From assembly GCF_037646345.1 (NCBI RefSeq), contig NZ_JBBEWR010000010.1, positions 124,001 to 188,000 of the forward strand: DNA of 64,000 nucleotides, given 5' to 3'. This stretch comes from Ascidiimonas aurantiaca (lineage in GTDB: Bacteria > Bacteroidota > Bacteroidia > Flavobacteriales > Flavobacteriaceae). Made by a program: the position numbers and the translations under genes. The stretch's first letter is position 1. Every line of letters begins with the position of its first letter. Shown piece by piece: positions 1-9,044 of this stretch. Below the pieces are notes generated by a model. The model had not been told where the DNA came from. It saw only the letters and a list, made by a program, of their open reading frames with translations, and searched no databases.

Positions 1-397
1 CGCCTGTATTACTGCCAATGACCACTTCTCTTAAACCGGAAGCGCCCTTGGTTCCCATCACAATAAGGTTGATCTCTTTTTCCCGGACAAATTCTTTGAT
101 GGAGTCTATCAGGTAATTATAATCAATAAGACTTATATAGTTATGCTTACTGTTACCAGACAAAGCTTCTGCTCTCTCCACGAGTTCATTCATTTTTGTC
201 TCTGCATCAGAAAGCACAGTACGTTGTACGATCCTGGTATTTGGTGTATAGGCAATATCCCCCCCTACCATAGCATTTGGCCTGCATACATGCAGTATAT
301 AAAAATTACACCGCTCTTTCTTGAAAAAAGAAACAGCATATGAAACAGCGTTCCATGCGTTATCAGAAAAATCGGTGGGTATCAATACATTTTTCAT
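1..397 (-). CDS. Universal stress protein (UspA family), C-terminus outside window
   Basis: Read on the minus strand from ATG at 397; the window edge cuts the gene after about 132 codons. The N-terminus MKNVLIPTDFSDNAWNAV is the first beta strand and DFS nucleotide-contact region of a Usp domain. Near the edge the segment VMGTKGASGLREVVIGS carries the G-2x-G-9x-G(S/T) pattern of ATP-binding Usp proteins. Flavobacterial homologues often have two Usp domains (about 280 residues), so a second domain probably lies outside the window. A Crp/Fnr-type box and -7 element at 417-460 place it in the same regulon as the other stress genes here. Confidence 0.9.
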   Translation of the reverse strand, partial: MKNVLIPTDFSDNAWNAVSYAVSFFKKERCNFYILHVCRPNAMVGGDIAYTPNTRIVQRTVLSDAETKMNELVERAEALSGNSKHNYISLIDYNYLIDSIKEFVREKEINLIVMGTKGASGLREVVIGSNTG

Positions 398-416
398 TCT
401 AGCCCAATTATAAAAA

Positions 417-460
417 CAAATGTATCATGTGGCCAGAACGAAAAAAATGATAAAAGTCAG
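417..460 (-). promoter_or_regulatory. Crp/Fnr-type box and -7 element for the first Usp gene
   Basis: The palindrome ATGAT-AAAA-GTCAG occupies 447-460. On the minus strand it is followed after exactly 22 bases by TACATTTG (417-424), a match to the Bacteroidota -7 consensus TAnnTTTG. This puts the box centre near -41 and the predicted transcript start about 16 bases before the ATG at 397. Confidence 0.8.
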
Positions 461-477
461 TTACTGGAATCCTTTTA

Positions 478-1527
478 TCATTCTACTTCTTCCAAAGCAA
501 GAATATCGAGTACTTTTATAGTTCTTCCTTCAATCTCAATTAAACCTTCTTTTCGCAGTGAAGATAAGGCGCGAATAAGGCTCTCAGTGGCAATTCCGGC
601 TACTCCTGCTAAATCACTTCTGGAAATTTTTATACCTTCCTGTTGCCTTTCTTTTAATTTATCAACAAATTTTAAAATAGTATGGGCTGTTTTTTTTCTT
701 ACAGAACTATACGCCATGCGTAGAAGTTGTTCTTTTACATCTGAAAGGTTATCGGTAATATAATTAATAAGTTCGAGTGTTACGCTGTGATTTTTATCAA
801 GGATCTCTTTCAGTGTCTCTTTGGAAAGCCTGTAAAGTTTTGCATTCTCTAATGCGGTGGCAGATTCAAGATTGGGTGAATTATATGCGAAGCTGGTATA
901 TCCAAAAATATCACCTGCTTTATACAAACCTGTTATAAGTTCTTTTCCGTATTCATCAAGACGGTGGTTTTTGATAACTCCGCTTTCAACCAGATACAGA
1001 TAATTGGCATTACTGCCTTCATTGTAAATCTCACTACCTGCCATATACTCTTCCACATCGGCTTCGGTCTTGAAAAACTCTTTGAGATCATCCAGTCCTT
1101 TCATATCTGAAGCATCTGTATCTTCCCCGGCAGTTGCTCTTTCATGCTCCATTAAAATAGCCGATTTAGCCATGCGGCTTTCAATAGCGCTAATAAGTTC
1201 TTCTTCTTCAAACGGCTTGGTGAGATAATCATCTGCCCCCATATCCATTCCTTTACGAATGTCCTTATGTTCTGTTTTGGCAGAAAGAAATATGAATGGG
1301 ATAGCTTTGGTCTTACTGTCTCCCGAGAGGGTTTCCAGGACTCCGTAACCGTCCATTTCGGGCATCATAATGTCACAGACAATGATATCGGGAAATACTT
1401 CACGTGCTTTTTCAACACCTTTCTTTCCATTTGAAGCTGTTACTACTTCATAATCTGATAGCTCAAGGAGTTCTGCGGTATTTTCTCTTAATACTGGATC
1501 GTCCTCAATCAACAATATTTTTTTCAT
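478..1527 (-). CDS. Response regulator with Crp/Fnr-like DNA-binding output
   Basis: 349 residues. Residues 1-120 form a receiver domain with acidic pocket E8/D9/D10, phospho-acceptor D52, S82 and K104 (LTKPF). Residues about 150-245 are a cyclic-nucleotide-binding-like beta roll, and 275-340 a Crp-type winged helix. The recognition helix has E315 and R319 in the same E-x3-R spacing that FNR/CRP use to read the TGA half-site. The only cysteine (C51) is in the receiver, so there is no FNR-type iron-sulfur cluster; control is presumably by phosphorylation. It overlaps the kinase gene by 23 bases and is the obvious candidate for the repeated TGAY-N4-RTCA boxes in the first 21 kb. Confidence 0.93.
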   Translation of the reverse strand: MKKILLIEDDPVLRENTAELLELSDYEVVTASNGKKGVEKAREVFPDIIVCDIMMPEMDGYGVLETLSGDSKTKAIPFIFLSAKTEHKDIRKGMDMGADDYLTKPFEEEELISAIESRMAKSAILMEHERATAGEDTDASDMKGLDDLKEFFKTEADVEEYMAGSEIYNEGSNANYLYLVESGVIKNHRLDEYGKELITGLYKAGDIFGYTSFAYNSPNLESATALENAKLYRLSKETLKEILDKNHSVTLELINYITDNLSDVKEQLLRMAYSSVRKKTAHTILKFVDKLKERQQEGIKISRSDLAGVAGIATESLIRALSSLRKEGLIEIEGRTIKVLDILALEEVE

Positions 1528-2755
1528 CGGTGTGCTGTTGTTTTAAAAGGGGGATTTGCACTACAAAGGTGGTACCTACATTTTCTTTGCTCTTAAAATA
1601 AATGCTACCTCCCAGGTTTTCCAGGTGACCCTTTACAATGTTAAGACCTATACCTGTTCCCTGGTTGAGAGAAGCATTTTCGGCCCTGAAATACCTTTCG
1701 AAAATATGTTTCTGATCTTTTTCGGGAATTCCAATACCCTGGTCTTCTATCCTAAAAGAAACGATATCTTCACTACGCTCAATTACAATTTTGATCGTTG
1801 TCTCTTCAGAAGAATATTTTATGGCATTGCGAATAAGATTTGAGAGTATTAAAATTAGTATTTTTTCATCAAACTCTAATGAAATATTGTCAATGTTTTC
1901 CGGGTATTTAATGCGTTGTCCGCTTTTGAGAAGCATATTGGCATCGTAAATTACTTCATTGAGTACCTTACTGAGATTAAAAGTAGAGAACTTATAATTT
2001 ACTTTACCGGAATCTATACGTTCTACTGATAAAAAGTCGTTGAGAATATCATTGAGATGATGTACTTTATTGGCAATGGTTTCGAGATGTTTTCGCTGTT
2101 TTTCTTCCTGCCCCATTCCCATATATTTATCTACAAGCCGGGAGGAAGTGAGTATTCCGGTTAACGGTGTTTTGAATTCATGTGAAACTAAGGAAAGAAA
2201 CTTGGTTTTTAGGTCATTAAGCTCTTTCTCTTTACGAAGAGATTCCAGCGCATGTGATTCTGCTTTTTTTCTTCGCTCTACTTCTTTTTTAAGTTCTGCT
2301 ACATATTTACGTAATTCGGAGGTTCGCAGTTTTATTTTATCTTCCAGTCGCTCATTGAGCTCCATAATGCGCTGCTCGGTCTCTTTTCTAAGAGTAATAT
2401 CTACCAATAGAGCGAGTACATACGTTTTTCCATAAATAGAAAAAGGTGCCAAACCTACTTCTATAGGGAACTCGAGTCCGCATTTACGCAAACCATACAG
2501 CTCACGCCCTTTACCCATTTGCCGTTTTTCGGCATGTTTATAGAAATTATTAAAAAAAGTGCTGTGGCCAAAACGATATCTTTCCGGAATAAGGTCTTGC
2601 AACTGCCGCCCTTCCATCTCTCCCGGATCATACCCGAACATTTCATGAGCAGAAGTATTGGTGGCTACAATTTTCTGGCTGTCATCCACCATCAACAAAC
2701 CTTCGGGTATGGCTTCAGATAATGTTAAAAATATATCGTTGCCCGAATGTAACAT
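1505..2755 (-). CDS. PAS-domain sensor histidine kinase
   Basis: 416 residues with no predicted membrane segment, so probably cytoplasmic. Order: PAS domain (about 8-125), coiled coil (125-182), HisKA with phospho-acceptor H192 in SLVSHEFKTPL, then HATPase with N box (SNLIRNAIKYS), G1 (DQGIGIP) and G2 (GTGIGLNIV). In the PAS domain H64 (IPERYRFGH) and R84 (GKGRELYGLRK) line up with the haem-ligating His and haem-pocket Arg of FixL. Many non-haem PAS domains keep this His too, so oxygen or NO sensing is only a hypothesis. Cognate partner: the overlapping response regulator downstream. Confidence 0.92.
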   Translation of the reverse strand: MLHSGNDIFLTLSEAIPEGLLMVDDSQKIVATNTSAHEMFGYDPGEMEGRQLQDLIPERYRFGHSTFFNNFYKHAEKRQMGKGRELYGLRKCGLEFPIEVGLAPFSIYGKTYVLALLVDITLRKETEQRIMELNERLEDKIKLRTSELRKYVAELKKEVERRKKAESHALESLRKEKELNDLKTKFLSLVSHEFKTPLTGILTSSRLVDKYMGMGQEEKQRKHLETIANKVHHLNDILNDFLSVERIDSGKVNYKFSTFNLSKVLNEVIYDANMLLKSGQRIKYPENIDNISLEFDEKILILILSNLIRNAIKYSSEETTIKIVIERSEDIVSFRIEDQGIGIPEKDQKHIFERYFRAENASLNQGTGIGLNIVKGHLENLGGSIYFKSKENVGTTFVVQIPLLKQQHTDEKNIVD

Positions 2756-2818
2756 ATGGGTTGCAATTTTTATAGTTTAACCAGGTTTCGCCTTTACGAA
2801 AAACACCCTAAGTATTTA

Positions 2819-2845
2819 CAAAAATAACAATAATTACGTTTGCAA
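2819..2845 (-). promoter_or_regulatory. Candidate promoter of the kinase-regulator operon
   Basis: On the minus strand TTG (2843-2845) is followed after 16 bases by TATTTTTG (2819-2826), a perfect TAnnTTTG. The spacer is shorter than the 19 bases seen at the vegetative promoters here. The -33 element touches the Crp/Fnr box at 2845-2858, so regulator bound for the divergent protease gene could block this promoter. Confidence 0.45.
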
Positions 2846-2888
2846 TGATTTTCGTCATTGTTAAAAATGACATGCTCTTCTATTTTTG
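2845..2888 (+). promoter_or_regulatory. Crp/Fnr-type box and -7 element for the site-2 protease gene
   Basis: Box ATGAT-TTTC-GTCAT at 2845-2858, a 22-base gap, then TATTTTTG at 2881-2888. The predicted start of transcription is about 14 bases before the protease ATG. A further ATGAC half-site lies at 2867-2871 within the gap. Confidence 0.82.
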
Positions 2889-2905
2889 CTTAAACTCAAA
2901 ACCTT

Positions 2906-4006
2906 ATGAAAGGAAACTTACACTTAGGAAAGGTATCAGGTATCAAAATTCAGGTACATTGGACCTTTTTGTTCATTATTATATGGATTGTTTTTATTGA
3001 TTTGAGAGGTGGTGGTAATTTACAATCCTCTCTGATAAGTGTAGCTTTCGTAATGGCTATTTTTGCATGTGTGGTTTTACATGAGTTGGGCCATGCACTT
3101 ACTGCCAAAAAGTTTAATATAAAAACACGAAAGATCACATTACTTCCTATTGGAGGAGTAGCCATGCTTGAAAAAATGCCTGAGAAACCTTCAGAAGAAC
3201 TGGCAGTAGCCATTGCGGGGCCTCTGGTAAATATAGTCATTGCAGCGATATTACTGCTTTTTATCCCTCTTGGTGATTACTTCAATATGAATGCCGAAGA
3301 ACTGGAAGGACTTATGGGTTCTATAAGCTTTACCAATTTCTTACTCAATCTTTTTGTCGCCAATATTGTGCTGGTTATTTTTAATATGATACCCGCATTT
3401 CCTATGGATGGGGGCCGTGTTCTTCGCGCCTTGCTATCTATGAAAATGAGCCGTTCTGAAGCCACCAATATCGCCGCTAATCTCGGGCAACTATTGTCAT
3501 TCGGGTTTTTCATCCTGGGAATACTGTATAATCCGTTCCTGATATTGATCGCCCTTTTTATCTTTTTAGGAGCTGCGGGAGAAAATAAAATGGAACAGCA
3601 ACTGTCACTCATAAAAGATTACCAGGTAAAAGACGCCATGCTTACCAACCTTACTTTCCTTACCCCTCAAACCCAAATTAAAGAGGTGGTTGAACTGCTT
3701 ATTGCAGGAGTAGAAAGAGATTTCCTTGTTACTGAGGCAGGCCATACACTTGTAGGTGTTTTACATTATAATGACCTGATAAAAAATGTGAAAAATCAGG
3801 AAATGTCCATAGACAGTATTATGGATACCCAATACCGTGTTCTTGAAGCATCAGCTCCGTTAAGAGATGCTCTGGAAACTATAAATCGTGAAAAACGAAA
3901 ATTTATTCCTGTATTTGAAAACGGAAAACTTACCGGCGCTATAGACCTTACCAATCTGAGTGAATTTATTCTCCTTCGCTCAAATTTATTGCCTCAGGTG
4001 AACTAA
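2906..4006 (+). CDS. Site-2 protease (M50) with C-terminal CBS pair
   Basis: 366 residues. The N-terminal half has about six hydrophobic segments with the zinc motif HELGH at 59-63 and the third ligand Asp at 168 in the NMIPAFPMDGG motif, typical of intramembrane M50 peptidases. Residues about 240-360 form two CBS repeats (VKDAMLTNLTFL..., SIDSIMDTQYRVLEAS...), which in this family sense adenine nucleotides. The architecture matches mycobacterial Rip3 (Rv2625c), a DosR-regulon member. Its substrate cannot be told from sequence. Divergent from the kinase gene and preceded by a regulon box. Confidence 0.92.
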   Translation: MKGNLHLGKVSGIKIQVHWTFLFIIIWIVFIDLRGGGNLQSSLISVAFVMAIFACVVLHELGHALTAKKFNIKTRKITLLPIGGVAMLEKMPEKPSEELAVAIAGPLVNIVIAAILLLFIPLGDYFNMNAEELEGLMGSISFTNFLLNLFVANIVLVIFNMIPAFPMDGGRVLRALLSMKMSRSEATNIAANLGQLLSFGFFILGILYNPFLILIALFIFLGAAGENKMEQQLSLIKDYQVKDAMLTNLTFLTPQTQIKEVVELLIAGVERDFLVTEAGHTLVGVLHYNDLIKNVKNQEMSIDSIMDTQYRVLEASAPLRDALETINREKRKFIPVFENGKLTGAIDLTNLSEFILLRSNLLPQVN

Positions 4007-4066
4007 CCGGGAAATACATAGCCGCCAGAAAGTAATCTTTCTTAATTGCCGGTATCCTTCTGCTTT

Positions 4067-4110
4067 ATGACTTTGCTCATATGCCAGTTTTTTCATTTGG
4101 CTTTATTTTG
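4067..4110 (+). promoter_or_regulatory. Degenerate Crp/Fnr-type box for the exporter operon
   Basis: ATGAC-TTTG-CTCAT (4067-4080) keeps TGA-N6-TCA but has C instead of A/G in the right half-site. It is followed after the same 22-base gap by TTATTTTG (4103-4110), which keeps TTTG but not the TA. This is the weakest of the ten boxes; the identical spacing is what supports it. Confidence 0.55.
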
Positions 4111-4135
4111 AAGTGTTTTTAAATATATAGTAATT

Positions 4136-5221
4136 GTGAGATCCTTTATAATCATTTTTGTCTTTGTAATGGTCACATCTTGTAGTAATTCAGACAACAA
4201 GATACTTCCTCAAAAAACCATGTTAACCGAATCTGTATATACATCTGTAACTATCCAACCTGATAGTCTTTACAAAGTATATGCTGCCGTGGGGGGTATT
4301 CTGGATCAAAACCTGGTTGAAGAAGGGGATCTGGTTCAAAAGGACGACCCGCTCATACAGATTATTAACAGCACCCCCGAATTAAACCAGGAAAACGCCA
4401 AACTTGCCTACGATCTCGCTAAAGAGCAATATCAGGGAAGTGCTGCCATACTGAGCGAACTGGAAGACCAGATCCAGGCTGCATCACTAACTTTAAAAAA
4501 TGACTCTATAAATTACTTTCGGCAAAAAAACCTTTGGCAACAAAACATAGGCTCAAAAATAGAATACGACACCCGAAAACTGGCTTTTGAACTTTCCCAG
4601 AATAATTTACGCCTGCTCAACAGCCGTTACCAGCGCACCAGGCAGGAACTGGAAACACAATTAAGACAGGCTGAAAATAATTACAAAACCGCTCTCATAA
4701 ATACAGGCGATTTTACCGTTAAGAGTAAAATAAACGGAAAAGTATATGCGCTACATAAAAACCCGGGAGAGATCGTATCATCGGCCGAACCTCTGGCCGA
4801 TGTGGGCTGTGATGATACGTTTGTCATTGAAATGCTGGTAGATGAAGTAGATATTGTGAAGCTTACGCTGGGATTAAAAGCATTAATCACTTTAGATGCA
4901 TACAATTCTGAGGTTTTTGAAGCACAGATCAGTAAAATCTATCCTAAAAAGGATGAGCGTTCCCAGACTTTTAAAGTAGAGGCTGTTTTTATACGGGCAC
5001 CAAAGGTTTTATACCCCGGTCTGGCCGGTGAAGGAAATATTATTATTGCTAAAAAAGAAGAAGCCCTTACCATACCTAAAGAATATTTAACCGAAGATAA
5101 CCACGTCCTTACCGAAAAAGGAGAACTAAAACCCGTAACTATTGGCCTGCAAAGCCTCGAAAGAGTGGAAATTCTTGAGGGTATTGATGCAAAAACGTAT
5201 TTAAGAAAACCAGAAAAATGA
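4136..5221 (+). CDS. HlyD/MacA-like periplasmic adaptor lipoprotein
   Basis: 361 residues, GTG start chosen because it opens a lipoprotein signal (MRSFIIIFVFVMVTSC). Then a first half of a biotinyl/lipoyl-like domain (AVGGILDQNLVEEGDLVQK), a helical hairpin of about 100 residues (NAKLAYDLAK...QLRQAENNYK), the second lipoyl half (GKVYALHKNPGEIV) and beta-barrel domains. It should join the FtsX-type permease and ATPase encoded next to it in a MacB-like efflux or lipoprotein-release complex. Its stop overlaps the permease ATG. Substrate unknown. Confidence 0.88.
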   Translation: MRSFIIIFVFVMVTSCSNSDNKILPQKTMLTESVYTSVTIQPDSLYKVYAAVGGILDQNLVEEGDLVQKDDPLIQIINSTPELNQENAKLAYDLAKEQYQGSAAILSELEDQIQAASLTLKNDSINYFRQKNLWQQNIGSKIEYDTRKLAFELSQNNLRLLNSRYQRTRQELETQLRQAENNYKTALINTGDFTVKSKINGKVYALHKNPGEIVSSAEPLADVGCDDTFVIEMLVDEVDIVKLTLGLKALITLDAYNSEVFEAQISKIYPKKDERSQTFKVEAVFIRAPKVLYPGLAGEGNIIIAKKEEALTIPKEYLTEDNHVLTEKGELKPVTIGLQSLERVEILEGIDAKTYLRKPEK

Positions 5222-6480
5222 TCAACTGGAAAGTAATACTTACCATAGCCAAAACCCATTTGGTAACCAAAATGAAATCTACAGTTACCGCTTCCTTAGG
5301 GGTTACTTTCGGTATTGGCTCCTATATTACCTTGGTAAGTTTTATGACGGGCCTTAATCAAATGCTTGATGACTTAGTACTTAACCAGACACCTCATGTA
5401 CATATTTATAATGAAATTGAGCCTTCTGCAAAACAACCTGTCTCGCTTTATGACGAATTTGAAAATGCGGTGAATGTGGTACACTCTATCAAACCAAAAC
5501 AAAGCCAGTTAAAAATACACAATGCACTTCCTATGTTGCATTACTTAAGGAAACATCCTGAAGTGAAAGGCGCCACTCCTCAAACACGTGCTCAGATATT
5601 TTATTTATCCGGTTCCATAGAACTGGGGGGCAACCTTACCGGAGTGGATATCATGGAAGAAGTACAACTGTCTAATATTCAGGATTACATTGTTTCAGGG
5701 ACCCCTGAAGAGCTTCGCAATAATGAAAACGGGATACTTCTGGGAGCAGGACTGGCCAAGAAAATGTCTTTACAAATGGGAGATCGCGTTCAAATAAGTA
5801 CCGTAAAAGGAGATATTTTTCCATTAAAAATAGTGGGGATTTACCAGAGTGGTATTGCTGAAGTTGACAATGTACAAAGCTTTGCCAATCTAAAAACGGT
5901 ACAGCGTATTCTGGGAGAAGCCGAAAATTACATTACTGATATAAACATTAAATTGCTTGACATCAATCAGGCTCCTAATATGGCAGACCGGTTGGAACGC
6001 CAGTTTAACGTAAAAGCCAAAGATATTAACGAAGCCAATGCGCAGTTTGAAACCGGAACCAATATCCGTAACCTGATAACGTATGCTGTTTCCATTACCT
6101 TACTTATCGTTGCCGGTTTTGGTATCTACAATATCCTCAATATGCTCATTTATGAGAAAATGAAAGATATTGCCATACTTAAAGCAACAGGGTTCTCAGG
6201 CACAGATGTTCAGCTCATATTTATGAGCCAGGCAATGATCATTGGCGCAATTGGAGGGGTTTTGGGCTTAGCCATAGGGTATGGACTGTCCAGACTTATT
6301 GATAATGTAGCTTTTGAAACAGATGCCCTCCCCACTATTGATACCTATCCCATTAATTACAATATATGGTATTATGTAATTGGTATTTCATTTGCCCTGT
6401 TCTCTACCTTTGTAGCAGGGTATCTGCCTTCCAGCAAAGCCAGAAGTATAGACCCCGTAAGAATAATAAGAGGAACTTAG
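5218..6480 (+). CDS. ABC transporter permease, FtsX/MacB/LolC type
   Basis: 420 residues; ATGA overlap with the adaptor gene indicates translational coupling. One N-terminal membrane helix (about 17-40), a large periplasmic MacB-type domain (about 45-280), and three C-terminal helices (about 285-310, 335-365, 385-410). The segment MLIYEKMKDIAILKATGFS is the typical coupling-helix region of FtsX-fold permeases, and the end (PSSKARSIDPVRIIRG) is the usual C-terminal signature. Confidence 0.92.
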   Translation: MINWKVILTIAKTHLVTKMKSTVTASLGVTFGIGSYITLVSFMTGLNQMLDDLVLNQTPHVHIYNEIEPSAKQPVSLYDEFENAVNVVHSIKPKQSQLKIHNALPMLHYLRKHPEVKGATPQTRAQIFYLSGSIELGGNLTGVDIMEEVQLSNIQDYIVSGTPEELRNNENGILLGAGLAKKMSLQMGDRVQISTVKGDIFPLKIVGIYQSGIAEVDNVQSFANLKTVQRILGEAENYITDINIKLLDINQAPNMADRLERQFNVKAKDINEANAQFETGTNIRNLITYAVSITLLIVAGFGIYNILNMLIYEKMKDIAILKATGFSGTDVQLIFMSQAMIIGAIGGVLGLAIGYGLSRLIDNVAFETDALPTIDTYPINYNIWYYVIGISFALFSTFVAGYLPSSKARSIDPVRIIRGT

Positions 6481-6499
6481 CAGTTAAGCCCGTTGGTGT

Positions 6500-7180
6500 A
6501 TGAATGATCTTGTTTTAGAAACCAGAAATATAAATAAATACTTTAAGAAGCCCGTTTTATTTCATGTATTGAAAAACATAACTTTCAATATTAAAAAAGG
6601 AGAGTTTGCTTCTATTATGGGAAAATCAGGGTGCGGCAAATCTACTTTACTCTATATTCTCTCTACTATGGATACTGACTATGAAGGGGAGCTCTATATT
6701 AACCGGGAGCTTATTACCGGGAAACCGCACCAGGAACTATCAAGGATACGCAATAAACACATAGGGTTTGTTTTTCAGTTTCACTACCTTCTTTCAGAAT
6801 TTAGTGTTCTTGAAAATGTGATGCTGCCTGCTAAAAAGCTGGCAGAAAAATCAAATGAAGAAATTGAGCATGATGCCATGAAAAAACTAGACATGCTTAA
6901 TATTGGGCATCTCGCCCAAAAAAGAGCTTCCAGAATCTCAGGAGGCGAAAAACAACGAGTTGCCATAGCCAGAGCCCTTATTAACAACCCCGCTATACTC
7001 ATGGGAGATGAGCCCACCGGAAACCTGGACAGTCACAATGCAGAAAATGTTTTTAACATTTTTAAGCAACTGAAAGAAGAAGAAGGTCTTTCTCTTCTGG
7101 TTGTAACCCATGATAAGGATTTTGCCTCAAGAACAGACCGAACCATTATCATGGGAGATGGGGAGATCCTACGATCCTAA
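6500..7180 (+). CDS. ABC transporter ATP-binding protein, LolD/MacB-like
   Basis: 226 residues. Walker A GKSGCGKST, Q-loop FQFHYLLSEF, signature SGGEKQR, Walker B ILMGDEPTGNLD and H-loop VVTHD are all present. Starts 19 bases after the permease stop and completes a three-gene exporter operon (adaptor, permease, ATPase) apparently driven by the box at 4067-4110. It converges on a Usp gene with only 20 bases between stop codons. Confidence 0.93.
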   Translation: MNDLVLETRNINKYFKKPVLFHVLKNITFNIKKGEFASIMGKSGCGKSTLLYILSTMDTDYEGELYINRELITGKPHQELSRIRNKHIGFVFQFHYLLSEFSVLENVMLPAKKLAEKSNEEIEHDAMKKLDMLNIGHLAQKRASRISGGEKQRVAIARALINNPAILMGDEPTGNLDSHNAENVFNIFKQLKEEEGLSLLVVTHDKDFASRTDRTIIMGDGEILRS

Positions 7181-7200
7181 CGAATAATTACGTTTTGTGA

Positions 7201-8043
7201 TCAATGCTTTTCTTTTGGAAAACTTACAAGAGGAATGTGAACACTGGCTTCCATTTTTTTTACCAGATCCCGCTGAAAGAGCTTTTTCATGAATCCTTTG
7301 TTCTTTCTCTCAAGCATTCCTAACATATTTGCTTTCGTATCTGTGATATAATCAGATAACGTTTCATAAATCGCATCAGAAAACAATATCCTGAAAGTAA
7401 TATGTGGATAATCTACCTGTTGGCCAAGCATCTCCTTAAACCATTCCATCTGGTCTTTGCCTGAATATTCTTCCCTGGTAGAAATATGTACAACATGTAT
7501 AGAAGCCTCAAAAGGTCTTGCTATTCCGGTGAGTTGTTGTATGGCTCGTATATCGCTTTCCTCAAAAGCGGTGGCATATGCTATTTGAGATATCTCGTTT
7601 CGCTCTATATTATTAGGGATTGCCAGAACCGGAATATGCGCTTTGTCTATCAATATTTTGGCAATATCACCCGCAAAAAGTCCCCGGGTAGTGTGTTCAT
7701 CTTTCATTCCAATCATCATGAGATCTGCATGTATTTCACCGGCTACACTGAGAATGCCCCCTGAAACGGAAGCATGCCGTGTGGTCATACACCGAATGTT
7801 CATTTTTCCCAGTTCGTTTCCCAAATGCTTACGACAATACTTCGTTAAAGACTCCTGGTAACTCTCGAAAGACTTATCGTCATCCAAACCTACAGGGCGC
7901 AGCCCGGATACCCCTGTAATGGGAATATCATACACATAAAGCACTACCATACTGGCTTCCAGCTTTTTACATAAAAAATAAGCGTATTGTAAAGCGGCGA
8001 CTGAGTAATCAGTACAATCTGTGGCGTATAAAATAGTTTTCAT
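7201..8043 (-). CDS. Universal stress protein, two Usp domains
   Basis: 280 residues with tandem Usp domains (about 1-142 and 150-278). The N-terminus MKTILYATDCTDYSVAALQYA is a standard Usp strand and loop. The first domain keeps GMKDEHTTRGLFAGD where the ATP-binding glycine motif should be, so it is degenerate; the second has no recognisable glycine motif. The protein is a paralogue of the next Usp gene upstream. A perfect regulon box lies 55 bases before the ATG. Confidence 0.92.
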   Translation of the reverse strand: MKTILYATDCTDYSVAALQYAYFLCKKLEASMVVLYVYDIPITGVSGLRPVGLDDDKSFESYQESLTKYCRKHLGNELGKMNIRCMTTRHASVSGGILSVAGEIHADLMMIGMKDEHTTRGLFAGDIAKILIDKAHIPVLAIPNNIERNEISQIAYATAFEESDIRAIQQLTGIARPFEASIHVVHISTREEYSGKDQMEWFKEMLGQQVDYPHITFRILFSDAIYETLSDYITDTKANMLGMLERKNKGFMKKLFQRDLVKKMEASVHIPLVSFPKEKH

Positions 8044-8067
8044 AGTTTAAGAGATACATTTTAGTGG

Positions 8068-8111
8068 GAAAACTATGGCTTTCAAATAAAACAAAAAATG
8101 ACTTAAGTCAG
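8068..8111 (-). promoter_or_regulatory. Crp/Fnr-type box and -7 element for Usp gene
   Basis: ATGAC-TTAA-GTCAG at 8098-8111 is a near-perfect palindrome. On the minus strand it is followed after 22 bases by TAGTTTTC (8068-8075), one mismatch from TAnnTTTG. Confidence 0.78.
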
Positions 8112-8156
8112 GAAGGAATTTTTCCAGTGATCAAAACAGCAGAAAATGAAAACTTT

Positions 8157-9017
8157 TTAAGTATGCAACCGGCCCGATACATTAAAGCTGAGTAATGGAA
8201 TGTTTACATTAGCCTGCATACGTTTTATAAGTTTTTTTTGAAATAAATATTTCCAAACATCCTCATCTTTTTTAAACAACATGGCCAGCATACCGGCATC
8301 TACATCATTTAAATACAGGCGAAGCCTTTCGTAAACATCCTGTGATCGTATTACATCAAAAAGTACATTTTCATAATTTATTCTCTGTTGAAATCGCCAT
8401 TGAAACCAGTGGGTACGTTCGCGGGTAGTAACATCAGAACCCGAAGCAATATGCACCACCCGGATTTTTGCTCCGAAAGGTCCGGCAATTTCTACCAGTT
8501 TTTTTAAACAGTAAAAATCTTCTTCCTGATAATTACTGGCATAGACAATAGTATCTAATGTATTCATTTTATAATTGGAAGGCACTGCCAAAACCGGGTA
8601 TGAAGATCTCTCAAAAAGGTTTTGTGTTACATTACCCATAAAAAGGTTCTTCAAACTATTCTTACCACGCATACCCACTATTATGATACCTGATTGCATG
8701 TGACCGGCTTTTTTCAATATCCCTTTAAATACCGATGAATGAAGTTCCGGTTCAATACTAATACCAAACGTATTATTCTCTATAGTCATCGGGTCATTTA
8801 CAGTAAGCTTAAAAAAATTGATTAATGATTTTTGGTGTTCCTCAAAAACAGAAACTCCATCTTCGGGAAAGTCTTCCCGGGTTTTAGATATCCTGCTTTC
8901 CGGAAAAATATGCGTAATTACCAGTTTGGATTCCAGTTTTTTACAAAGTACACATGCATACCTAAGCCCTGCAGCAGAGTTCCGGGAATAATCGGTAGCA
9001 AATAATACTGTATTCAT
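8157..9017 (-). CDS. Universal stress protein, two Usp domains
   Basis: 286 residues from ATG at 9017. An in-frame ATG at 9062 would add 15 residues, but the predicted -7 element (9045-9052) lies inside that extension and MNTVLFATDYSRNSAAGLRYA is the normal family start. First domain has GMRGKNSLKNLFMGN in place of the ATP glycine loop (partly kept); the second domain is more diverged. Paralogue of the neighbouring Usp gene, with which it shares the AxLCKKLE segment and overall plan. Confidence 0.9.
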   Translation of the reverse strand: MNTVLFATDYSRNSAAGLRYACVLCKKLESKLVITHIFPESRISKTREDFPEDGVSVFEEHQKSLINFFKLTVNDPMTIENNTFGISIEPELHSSVFKGILKKAGHMQSGIIIVGMRGKNSLKNLFMGNVTQNLFERSSYPVLAVPSNYKMNTLDTIVYASNYQEEDFYCLKKLVEIAGPFGAKIRVVHIASGSDVTTRERTHWFQWRFQQRINYENVLFDVIRSQDVYERLRLYLNDVDAGMLAMLFKKDEDVWKYLFQKKLIKRMQANVNIPLLSFNVSGRLHT

Positions 9018-9044
9018 TATAATAATTACGTAAGATACTATATA

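Noticed and set aside
2950..3612. Minus-strand open frames inside the M50 gene
   Set aside because: Shadow frames of a strongly conserved protease gene; no family features of their own.
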